From a virus, in the IMG/VR virus record IMGVR_UViG_3300018083_000051, positions 1-45,419 of that record: a stretch of 45,419 bases of DNA. One strand, written 5' to 3'. The notes below the pieces were generated by a model. It made no database searches and was not told where the DNA came from. It worked only from the letters and a program-made list of their open reading frames with translations. How positions within the stretch are numbered: the stretch's first letter is position 1; every line of letters starts with the position of its first letter. Shown here piece after piece: positions 31,189 to 38,464 of the stretch. Position numbers and translations under genes: made by a program.

Positions 31189-32334
31189 TCACAGAGGGCG
31201 GACCCAAACCCATTCGACAGACGAATTTGCATAGGCCAAGTGCTGAATTGTTTGCGACGCTCCACTGTCCTGATATCCGACAGCTTCCATGTAATCACCG
31301 ACGTTCAAAGGAACTAAAGCTGTGAACTTAGCCGTCACATCGCCATGCGATGCCCCACGAGTAGAGCCAGCGCCTAGGTAATCGCCGCCACCGCCATTGA
31401 ACGTGGGTTCAATGAATATCCTCGAAAAGGTCGTACCTGTGACACAGATCTGAATCCGAACGTCGTACCAACCGGCTCGCCGACAATAACACTTCGAATT
31501 CGCCGCAGAACTCCATTGCTCGTTGGCACCGAGAGTGTCCACATTGTTCGAATATGCATGAGTCGGTGCGTCTGCCGCATCTAGACGAAGCGTAATGAAG
31601 CCGGTGTCGGTTAAAGTGTTACTAGCGCCCGTCAGAATGAGCCTCTTCAGCAACGGAGGAGGACTGAGAGTCACATGCGAAACTCGCCACGTATCAGTAG
31701 CAGTCTTGATCAGACGAACTGAACTACCACCGCCATAAACAGGAACGCTACCGTTGATAGTAACACCCCCGCCGGGGGTCAGAATAACCGGACCTTTGTC
31801 GCCAGACAAGATATCCACGAACGAACCAACCGGAATGGCCACGGAAGAGTTCGGAGGAATCGTACCGGCGATATTTGTCGCATAAGATGAGCTGTTGGCA
31901 ACGATCAGCTTACCGACGTCGGTCAAGGCAAGCGTGAACGCCGCCGTCACCGTCCTGCTGATGACCGAACTGGTCAACTGAGAAAGGTTCACGGCGTCAT
32001 CGACAGCAGTACCCGCTACGACCTTAGCTCGCCCATCAGACAGACGCTTTACTACCTTGTCGGCGGTAGCCGCAGTGGTAGCGTCTCCAACCTGAAGGAA
32101 TCCCGCGGAACTGATTCCGTCCAAAAGCTCGGAGTCTGCGGCTTTACCTAGAATGGGCAGGTAATGCGAGTCGAACGCGGGATCCAGTGCGTTCCAGCCG
32201 TTGGACCCGTCGCCGACCTTGATAATACCTGTGTCGGTGGTTACGCCGAGCTCGCCGGCATCCAAGACATAGTTCGACGTGGCCCAAGTAGCCGCGGTGG
32301 CACGCCGCTGCTGCATTCGTGTGCCTACTGCCAT
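31189..32334 (-). CDS. Tail fibre / receptor-binding protein
   Basis: 381 residues. The N-terminus (GELGVTTDTGIIKVGDGSNGW) is a virion-attachment segment shared by phage fibres and also seen in the collagen-like protein at 42503. A central beta-rich stalk (100-225) leads to a C-terminal jelly-roll-like domain (VRIQICVTGTTFSRIFIEP... to YANSSVEWVWVRPL). This resembles C1q-like heads that bind a ligand. It lies between the two tail-tube proteins and the tape measure, so it may be a side fibre. Start overlaps the previous stop (TAATG). Confidence 0.7.
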   Translation of the reverse strand: MAVGTRMQQRRATAATWATSNYVLDAGELGVTTDTGIIKVGDGSNGWNALDPAFDSHYLPILGKAADSELLDGISSAGFLQVGDATTAATADKVVKRLSDGRAKVVAGTAVDDAVNLSQLTSSVISRTVTAAFTLALTDVGKLIVANSSSYATNIAGTIPPNSSVAIPVGSFVDILSGDKGPVILTPGGGVTINGSVPVYGGGSSVRLIKTATDTWRVSHVTLSPPPLLKRLILTGASNTLTDTGFITLRLDAADAPTHAYSNNVDTLGANEQWSSAANSKCYCRRAGWYDVRIQICVTGTTFSRIFIEPTFNGGGGDYLGAGSTRGASHGDVTAKFTALVPLNVGDYMEAVGYQDSGASQTIQHLAYANSSVEWVWVRPL

Positions 32335-33083
32335 TACAGCGCACCTCCATCGATAGTATCTATGACTGATGTGGCGGGTGTTCCCGCATCGTAGGTGACG
32401 AAGACCGGAGTGTATGGGGATCCTGCGTCGTAGATGGAATCTTCGAAAGAGTCGAACAGGAACATCAACTCTCCCGGCGTGGGAAGAGCGGGGTCCGTCG
32501 TGTCGGTTCCGTAAAGAAGGTCTTCGACATCCCGTAGAAGTTCCAGAGGAACATCGCGAGAATCGATGATGAAATGCGTCGTCGGCTTGTATCCGATGGT
32601 CTCTGCAGGACGAGATGTAACTTTCCAGTTGAACGTTGACGGCTCACTTTGATCGGTCAAAGTCTTGTAGCCGTGATCCGAAGGTTCTGCTTTCAGATTG
32701 TACAAGACGTGAATTTTGTAGCCGAGAGAAAGACCGGCGACATCATTACCGACGAGAGAACGGTACACCAGTCCGAAAGTCTTGCGCCTCTGCTGAGTGA
32801 TCCGAAGACCGTTGTCCGTTCGGTATGTACCGTCGCATCGTTCAAACTCAAGGGGATACGTGTAGGCTTCAATCGACGCTTCGAAGTCTTCAGGGGCGGA
32901 ACGATTGCTGATCTTGATTCCGTCTCGGTACTTAGGTTTTGCTTCCCCACCAGACTGACCTTGATTGACACTTACGAGACCAGACCAAGGAACACCAGGA
33001 CTTCCGCCGACATACAGAACACCCCGATCGATCCCGGCCTCGAAGATACGATCTCCAACAGTAGACCAACTGATTCTCGTCAT
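32334..33083 (-). CDS. Second tail-tube protein paralogue
   Basis: 249 residues clearly related to the major tail protein at 33645-34529: matching blocks GVLY, PWSGLVSV versus AWNGLTTV, EAYTYPLEFE versus EAFTYPVEFE, and LGYKIHVLYNLKAEPSD versus YGYKLHLVYGCLAAPSE. It lacks the C-terminal Ig-like domain. It may be a minor tube protein, a tail terminator or a tube variant near the tip; which is not visible from sequence. Confidence 0.75.
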   Translation of the reverse strand: MTRISWSTVGDRIFEAGIDRGVLYVGGSPGVPWSGLVSVNQGQSGGEAKPKYRDGIKISNRSAPEDFEASIEAYTYPLEFERCDGTYRTDNGLRITQQRRKTFGLVYRSLVGNDVAGLSLGYKIHVLYNLKAEPSDHGYKTLTDQSEPSTFNWKVTSRPAETIGYKPTTHFIIDSRDVPLELLRDVEDLLYGTDTTDPALPTPGELMFLFDSFEDSIYDAGSPYTPVFVTYDAGTPATSVIDTIDGGAL

Positions 33084-33093
33084 CGCACCTCCC

Positions 33094-33624
33094 TTAGCCT
33101 CTAGTAGCGTGTTGAGCGAGCCTTGATCTGTTCAGATTCTTTCGTTCAGAAGGGCTCATCTTCTTTTTCGGGCTATTCTTCAACGTGACAACTCGAATTA
33201 GTGTCAATAGACGATTCAGATGCCAGTGCTCGAACTCGACTGGAATGTTCATCGAAATCATCCAGTAGTAAATCAGCTCCGAGGTCTTAACTTCTCTGTC
33301 CTGCGGAGCATTGGGATCATTGTGTAACTTGGTCGCGGACATGTCAGCCGTGATATACGCCTGAACTTCTTGGATATGGTTCTCAACGAGTTTGTGGAAA
33401 ACTCCCGAAGGAAGATCGTCGTTGACGATCATCATTTCGAGGTAGGAAATTGTTTGTTTCTGAGTCTTCTCCTTCTTTCCTAAGAAAGCTTCTTCCCAGA
33501 CAGACTCCCATTTTGACACCGAGACAAGAGAATGCTCGAGCATGACTCGGAACGTTTTGGGTTCGACGAACTTTTCGATCTTTTCGTCGTAAGACTCTTC
33601 CAAAACAACGTCTATCTCAAGCAT
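33094..33624 (-). CDS. Tail assembly chaperone
   Basis: 176 residues between the major tail protein and the second tube protein, the usual place for the chaperone that assembles around the tape measure. Features include DVVLEESYDEKIEKFVEPKT at the N-terminus and the helical MISMNIPVEFEHWHLNRLL segment, typical of these proteins. No second, frameshifted ORF follows, so the common programmed -1 shift is not evident here. Confidence 0.65.
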   Translation of the reverse strand: MLEIDVVLEESYDEKIEKFVEPKTFRVMLEHSLVSVSKWESVWEEAFLGKKEKTQKQTISYLEMMIVNDDLPSGVFHKLVENHIQEVQAYITADMSATKLHNDPNAPQDREVKTSELIYYWMISMNIPVEFEHWHLNRLLTLIRVVTLKNSPKKKMSPSERKNLNRSRLAQHATRG

Positions 33625-33644
33625 TCTCTTGCCTCCTGTCAGGT

Positions 33645-34529
33645 TTAGACGTAGTCGTAGAACCAGTCGGTGTCGATGACATCCGGGAAGTGGTAACCGG
33701 GTTCCGGGTACGCCACGACGATCGTGTCAACGGTGATGACCAGAGCGCCAGCCGCGACAGTGTCACCGTTGACGGTGTAGCGAACGCCGGTGATCGCCGG
33801 GATGGTGATCGTGTGGGTTCCGGAGTTGTAGGCGGGCGCCGTCGGCGTCGCCAGAGTGGTGGTAGCAGTCAGCATCGCGATGACGTCGGCCGGCAGCGGC
33901 ATGGAAGGATCGTTCGACGGATCCCCGTACAGCTGCGTCTCCAGCGTGGCCAGCCTCGTCGGATCGACCTTCGTGCTGTTGATCGTGATGCTGGCCGTGG
34001 GCTTGTACTCGACACTGCCCACCGTACCGACCTGGACCGGGTTGGTGGTCAGCTCCCACGAGAACGTGATGGCCTCAGGGGAGTCGTTGATGGTCGCGTA
34101 CGCCTTCTCCGACGGTGCGGCCAGGCAGCCGTAGACCAGGTGCAGCTTGTAGCCGTAGTCCGCGGCCTGAACGTCGTTGCCCAGACGAGTGCGGTAGCAG
34201 ATACCGAACGGCAGACGATTCTGCTGACCGACGCTGACGCCAGGAGTCGGCGTTGCGTTGCCATCGTACTTCTCGAACTCCACCGGATAGGTGAAGGCTT
34301 CGACCGTGGCGCCGAACTGCTCGATGGAGACGAGGTTCAGGTACTTGATGTTGTCGGCGTACTGGGGGCTCGCTTCGGCACCCGACGGCGACTCGGTGAC
34401 GGTAGTCAGACCGTTCCAGGCCACGCCGGTCGAGTACTCGCCGGCTTCGTCGATCTCGTACAGGACGCCGTGGTCGACGCCAGTTTCGTACGTTCGCTCG
34501 CCCGTCTGGTCCCACGTGAGCTTCGTCAT
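33645..34529 (-). CDS. Major tail (tube) protein with a C-terminal Ig-like domain
   Basis: 294 residues. The tube fold is inferred from the core (about 10-215) and the gene order. Residues ~225-294 form an Ig-like domain (PAYNSGTHTITIPAITGVRY ... YHFPDVIDTDWF) that strongly resembles the end of the major capsid protein. Such domains decorate the tube or capsid surface and may bind host polysaccharide weakly. Its paralogue at 32334-33083 lacks it. Expression is expected to be high. Confidence 0.85.
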   Translation of the reverse strand: MTKLTWDQTGERTYETGVDHGVLYEIDEAGEYSTGVAWNGLTTVTESPSGAEASPQYADNIKYLNLVSIEQFGATVEAFTYPVEFEKYDGNATPTPGVSVGQQNRLPFGICYRTRLGNDVQAADYGYKLHLVYGCLAAPSEKAYATINDSPEAITFSWELTTNPVQVGTVGSVEYKPTASITINSTKVDPTRLATLETQLYGDPSNDPSMPLPADVIAMLTATTTLATPTAPAYNSGTHTITIPAITGVRYTVNGDTVAAGALVITVDTIVVAYPEPGYHFPDVIDTDWFYDYV

Positions 34530-34542
34530 TCGTGAGTTCCTC

Positions 34543-34842
34543 TCAGAAGTAGATGTTGAACACGTCGTGGTTCAGGTTGTCGACGGCGAAGTGCCGCTCG
34601 TGAGTACACATCGGAAGAGCGGCGAGCGCTTCGAATATGACGTCGTCTGGATTTTTGGCGATCAAAGTCATGCTATAGCGTTTTGTTACGGTGTACGGTA
34701 TATCGTCCGCGAATCTTGTGTCTGCTCGATCGCGTTCGTAAACAATGCACGGGTAAGCCATCTGACGATTGGAAGGAGGCTGGAAATACACATTGTCCGC
34801 GATAGTGTTGAGGATCGCGTCCAAATCAAGGCGTTGGCCCAT
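34543..34842 (-). CDS. Tail terminator-like protein
   Basis: 99 residues from the ATG at 34840-34842 (MGQRLDLDAIL), set by GGGAGGAG upstream; a longer frame overlaps the neighbour. The pattern (short helix, MAYPCIVYERDRADTRF, then TVTKRYSMTLIAKNPDDV) is typical of tail terminator or completion proteins that lie between the connectors and the tube gene. Confidence 0.65.
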   Translation of the reverse strand: MGQRLDLDAILNTIADNVYFQPPSNRQMAYPCIVYERDRADTRFADDIPYTVTKRYSMTLIAKNPDDVIFEALAALPMCTHERHFAVDNLNHDVFNIYF

Positions 34843-35149
34843 TGTATACTCCTCCCAGTTGAAGAATGAGGCGGGGGTGCTCCTGGTCGACAACAGTCAC
34901 TTCCCAGAGCGCCCCCGCCCATTCCACGTACCGGATGGCCCGGACATTTTCGTTCGCGTACGAGTCGGACACGATCGAAACTGAGGTAGAGGTGGTGAGA
35001 TTTTTGTTGACCTTCTCACCGTCTTGCAGCCTCCGGAAGTCCCGAATAACGTCACCGAAATATTCCTTCTCGGTGATTACCGTATCCCAGACACTTCCAC
35101 CCTTGTCGACGTCTTGGCCGTACCCAACTTTCCCGAAAAAGCGTGCCAT
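34826..35149 (-). CDS. Head-tail connector (head closure-like)
   Basis: 107 residues just after the capsid gene. A beta-rich domain with a charged N-terminal stretch (KVGYGQDVDKGGSVWDTVIT) and IRYVEWAGALWEVTVV plus IQLGG-type end. Position and size fit the head closure or stopper protein family. No catalytic role. The 3' end overlaps the tail terminator gene by 17 bases. Confidence 0.65.
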   Translation of the reverse strand: MARFFGKVGYGQDVDKGGSVWDTVITEKEYFGDVIRDFRRLQDGEKVNKNLTTSTSVSIVSDSYANENVRAIRYVEWAGALWEVTVVDQEHPRLILQLGGVYNGPTP

Positions 35150-35158
35150 CCTGACCCC

Positions 35159-36457
35159 TTACGCGTCGCGGGTGAAGGTCCAGTCCGCGTCGAAGTTGTG
35201 CGGGAAGTAGTACGTCGCGTTCGGGACTGCCACGACCGAGATCGAAGCACCCGCCGCGATTGCGGTCTGCGCGCCCGGGGAAAGGGTCGCACTGGTTGCC
35301 TGGTTCTTGTACGTGACGCCCGTGACAGTCGGGATCGTCAGAACGCCCGTGGTCGTGTTGAACGTCGGGACGGTCGGAGTGGCCGGCGTGCCCGCACCAC
35401 GGACGATGACCTGGGCCCGCTTCGGCGACGTGAGAGCGCCGGAGATGCGGGTTTCGATCAGGTACTTCCACTGGTTGTAGTCGATGTCGAAGTCGTCGAA
35501 CTTGGTGATCTCGCCACCGGCAGTGGAGCCGACCGAGTAGTCACCCATGTTGACGATGATCATCTGGATCTCGGCGCCGTCGCGCATGGCACCTTCGAGA
35601 ACCTCGACCTCGATGATCTCCGAGACGTTCAGAGCGGCGGCGAGCTCGGCCTTGGTGTTGTAGTAGCGCCGACCGAGAGTGTCCTTCTCGAGCAACATGT
35701 CGATCATGACGCCGTTGGTCATGTAGGCCTTCGGAGCGGTGCCCTTGTAGTTGTTGCGGCCACGGAGCACCGCCTCGATCAGCGCACTCGGGCTGACGTT
35801 GGCCGGCACGATGACCACGTCAGTGTAGAAGGCGTCGTCGTACGCGATCGGACGGATCTTGGTCTCGTCGATCTTGTCGTCGTCGTCGACCTCGCGACCG
35901 TCGCCGATCAGGATCGCCCGAGCGAGCTCCTCGCGGAGCATGAAGTACATCTCGACCCAGAGCCACGACACGACGTCGAAGTCCGTGATGTCGACAATGT
36001 CGTCGCGATCGAGCTTCTGCTTCTTGTAGATGGTCTTCGGGGTCGTATCGCGCCGAGCGATCGCGAAGAACTGTTCCTTCTTCAGGTTGCCCTTGATGTA
36101 ACCCTTGGCTCGGGCCTCGTCGTGCGTCAGGTCCGCGGTGAGCGACTTGATCCGGGAGAACGGCAGCTTGCGGGTGCCGGCGAGAACGCCCTCCACCCAC
36201 TCCATGCGCCGAGTGATCCACTCGGGACGAGTGTCGAGAGCCCGCGCCTCCGGGAAGAGCATCTCGATGTTCGTGATGCCGTAGTCACCCTCAGCGTGCT
36301 CCAGGATGTCGCTGGCGGCGTCACGGAAAGTACTTCCTTCTGCCATCCGCTTGAAGACGTCGCCAGCCAGTTTCTTGACCTGCGAGTGGGACAGGGTGGC
36401 GCCCACACCAGTCCCCGAACCTTCCGGCTTGTTCTGCTCGAAGACGTTGCGCGTCAT
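35159..36457 (-). CDS. Candidate separate major capsid protein from an internal start
   Basis: From the ATG at 36455-36457 (residue 232 of the fusion, MTRNVFEQNKPEG) to the shared stop, 432 residues. The internal start has a strong ribosome binding site (AAGGAG, nine bases before ATG). This would give free capsid protein in excess over the protease fusion, like nested head genes in other phages. It is predicted from the binding site, not proven. Confidence 0.5.
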   Translation of the reverse strand: MTRNVFEQNKPEGSGTGVGATLSHSQVKKLAGDVFKRMAEGSTFRDAASDILEHAEGDYGITNIEMLFPEARALDTRPEWITRRMEWVEGVLAGTRKLPFSRIKSLTADLTHDEARAKGYIKGNLKKEQFFAIARRDTTPKTIYKKQKLDRDDIVDITDFDVVSWLWVEMYFMLREELARAILIGDGREVDDDDKIDETKIRPIAYDDAFYTDVVIVPANVSPSALIEAVLRGRNNYKGTAPKAYMTNGVMIDMLLEKDTLGRRYYNTKAELAAALNVSEIIEVEVLEGAMRDGAEIQMIIVNMGDYSVGSTAGGEITKFDDFDIDYNQWKYLIETRISGALTSPKRAQVIVRGAGTPATPTVPTFNTTTGVLTIPTVTGVTYKNQATSATLSPGAQTAIAAGASISVVAVPNATYYFPHNFDADWTFTRDA

Positions 36458-37150
36458 CTTGTCTTTCTCCTTGTGCTCGAGGTCCGAGTCGCCCTCGGTC
36501 TCCTTGTTGTCTTCGTCCTTGCCCTCGACGACCGTTTCCGTTTCGTTCTCGTCGGAAGACGAGTGCGCCACGGTCTTGTCCGCGAGAGCCTTCGAAACCA
36601 TGACCTCGACCAGCTCTTTCTGCTGCTCGTTCAGAGTGTCGTAGACGTCCTGGTAGGTCGTGCCGTCGGCGTGTTCGAGGCTAAGACCTGTGTGGATGAT
36701 GGCTTCATCATCGAGAACTTCGACTTCGCCGTCGCTGTGCTTGATGTTGACGAAATCGATCAGGGCACCCTTGTTGGCGCCCTTCAGCACGAGACTGACC
36801 TCACAGATCTCACCGTGAAGAACTTCCTTCTTCTTGTTCTCCTTGAGCTGATTGGCGTAGATCGACAGAAACTTGATGTCGCCGTGTTCCACCAACTGCT
36901 TGGAGTTCTTCGCCGACGGCGTCTCGTTGAAGTAACAGTACGCGTAGGTACCGTCGTTCTCTCGATGCTCCAGCTTCACGAACCCGAGGACGTTGTCCGG
37001 ACTGTCGTGCATGTGGTGCCAGACGAGAGGAATTTCTTTCCCGTCCATGTGCGCGAATGCTGCGGACGTGATCGTTCGCCCGTCCGAGCACTTGAGACCG
37101 ACCTTGGTTGCGTAACCACCGAAATCATGCTCGATTACGGTCTTCGTCAC
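35159..37150 (-). CDS. Prohead protease - major capsid protein fusion
   Basis: 663 residues combining two normally separate proteins. Residues 1-165 resemble the HK97-type (S78) prohead protease: HDSPDNVLGFVKLEHR, GTYAYCYFNETPSAKNSKQL and EICEVSLVLKGANKG. An acidic linker (about 195-231) may act as scaffold. Residues 232-585 are the HK97-fold major capsid protein, and residues ~590-663 are an Ig-like domain shared with the major tail protein. A second ATG at 36457 with AAGGAG upstream would allow separate capsid protein synthesis. Autocleavage after self-assembly is expected; the fusion would ensure one protease per capsomer unless the internal start dominates. Confidence 0.85.
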   Translation of the reverse strand: MTKTVIEHDFGGYATKVGLKCSDGRTITSAAFAHMDGKEIPLVWHHMHDSPDNVLGFVKLEHRENDGTYAYCYFNETPSAKNSKQLVEHGDIKFLSIYANQLKENKKKEVLHGEICEVSLVLKGANKGALIDFVNIKHSDGEVEVLDDEAIIHTGLSLEHADGTTYQDVYDTLNEQQKELVEVMVSKALADKTVAHSSSDENETETVVEGKDEDNKETEGDSDLEHKEKDKMTRNVFEQNKPEGSGTGVGATLSHSQVKKLAGDVFKRMAEGSTFRDAASDILEHAEGDYGITNIEMLFPEARALDTRPEWITRRMEWVEGVLAGTRKLPFSRIKSLTADLTHDEARAKGYIKGNLKKEQFFAIARRDTTPKTIYKKQKLDRDDIVDITDFDVVSWLWVEMYFMLREELARAILIGDGREVDDDDKIDETKIRPIAYDDAFYTDVVIVPANVSPSALIEAVLRGRNNYKGTAPKAYMTNGVMIDMLLEKDTLGRRYYNTKAELAAALNVSEIIEVEVLEGAMRDGAEIQMIIVNMGDYSVGSTAGGEITKFDDFDIDYNQWKYLIETRISGALTSPKRAQVIVRGAGTPATPTVPTFNTTTGVLTIPTVTGVTYKNQATSATLSPGAQTAIAAGASISVVAVPNATYYFPHNFDADWTFTRDA
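36455..36473 (-). promoter_or_regulatory. Internal ribosome binding site and start inside the capsid gene
   Basis: Minus strand CAAGGAGAAAGACAAGATG: a near-consensus Shine-Dalgarno sequence with good spacing to an in-frame ATG. It lies at the boundary between the acidic linker and the capsid domain, which is where a second start would be useful. Confidence 0.55.
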
Positions 37151-37185
37151 GGTCGTCTCCTTTCATGTTCAGAGCGAGTTCACGC

Positions 37186-38448
37186 TCACGGCTCTAGCTG
37201 CGGTTGTGTTGCGGGCACTCGAACGGAGGGAACCTTGATCGGAGGGGTTCTTCCCAGCTCACTTTCAGGCATGTTGCTGTTTCGAAGCTCGTCGGCCTTC
37301 TTGTCTTTAGACGGGCCATACCCAATACCCTGGCGAATCTCGTTCGACGAGAGAATTTCGTTTCGAGTGAACTTGTCGGCGATCTCGGCCAACTGATCCA
37401 CCGGGATGTTGGCGAAGGGATCGCGGAAGGCCATAACATCCTGACCCTGGCTACGAGCAGTCTTGGTAAGGAAGGCCCTACGCATTGCTTCAACAACGGA
37501 CTGAACAATCGGCTTGATCGTTCGGTTGTAGTAGTTCTGCATGACTTTCGAGTCTGCGGTACCGTCCATGACTTCTTTGGTAATGCCCAGTTGGCTGTAC
37601 AGAAGCTCAGTCAAGTACTCAACCTGCTTCAGAAGATTATTTTCCGACGGTCGATTCAACTGAGTGATCTTCTCGGTACCATCGGTATATGCGATACCGT
37701 ACTGGCTACCTTTCAGCTGGAACTCGATATCTTTCCGACGTTGCTCTGCTTGGGCCCGTCGGCTCTCCGACTTGATGACGTACGGCAACTGGATGATCAT
37801 ATCCAGCTTGCCAGAGCTGGACTGTTCATCCACAGCATCCAGAAGACTCAACTTCCGAATCAGACGCTGAAGCGTCGAGCTCGGCTCGTTCATCACGGCG
37901 TAGAGAGGGTTCTCCACAATTGCTGTGAAGCTCTTGGCTACAACGACGTCCTCGCGCCGGGCGATTTTATCGTTGTAGAGATGAACACCGACGTATTCTG
38001 GTTCCCACTTGACAATCTTGCCGACACGCATCGTTTGAATATCGAAGTTACCCGAATCGTTCGGGTTCTTTGACGCATCGACCGGGACGATTGCGATAAC
38101 GCCTTCGTCGAACAGCGTCTGTATCATGTCTTGCCGAAAATGCCGTGCTGCCTGATCAATATTGGCTTCAACGGTGAGACAGTTGTTCAGACCGCTCTTG
38201 ATGTCTTCGGAATATCGCCCTTGTTCATCGAGACGAACGTGTTTGATCACAAGATCGGCCACGTCAATCGCAATACGATTGTAAATGGACTGAATGATCG
38301 TGCGATCGTTGCCTGTCCTGAACCGAGTTCGATCAGGACGAGTTCCGTATGACGTTCCTACTGTGTGAAACGGATTGCGTTGGTCCAGATTGACGAATGC
38401 GTTCCAGCCGTGCGAAAGCGCGTTCTTCAAACGTTCTCGGATGCTCAC
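37186..38448 (-). CDS. Portal protein, HK97-like
   Basis: 420 residues, on the short side for HK97-type portals. GTG start with GAGGAGG upstream. Recognisable are the N-terminal helices, IQSIYNRIAIDVADL, the central wing (YAVMNEPSSTLQRLI), LLYSQLGITKEVMDGTAD and the C-terminal crown helices ending in a disordered proline tail. It lies between the large terminase and the protease-capsid fusion, in the standard order. It forms the dodecameric DNA gate. Confidence 0.85.
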   Translation of the reverse strand: MSIRERLKNALSHGWNAFVNLDQRNPFHTVGTSYGTRPDRTRFRTGNDRTIIQSIYNRIAIDVADLVIKHVRLDEQGRYSEDIKSGLNNCLTVEANIDQAARHFRQDMIQTLFDEGVIAIVPVDASKNPNDSGNFDIQTMRVGKIVKWEPEYVGVHLYNDKIARREDVVVAKSFTAIVENPLYAVMNEPSSTLQRLIRKLSLLDAVDEQSSSGKLDMIIQLPYVIKSESRRAQAEQRRKDIEFQLKGSQYGIAYTDGTEKITQLNRPSENNLLKQVEYLTELLYSQLGITKEVMDGTADSKVMQNYYNRTIKPIVQSVVEAMRRAFLTKTARSQGQDVMAFRDPFANIPVDQLAEIADKFTRNEILSSNEIRQGIGYGPSKDKKADELRNSNMPESELGRTPPIKVPSVRVPATQPQLEP

Positions 38449-38464
38449 CCACTACCTCCTCTCG

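Noticed and set aside
35024-37396. 790-residue ORF on the plus strand opposite the protease-capsid gene
   Set aside because: It is antisense to a clearly identified capsid gene and reads as Arg/Val/Asp-rich low-complexity protein. Codon bias of the true gene explains the lack of stops.
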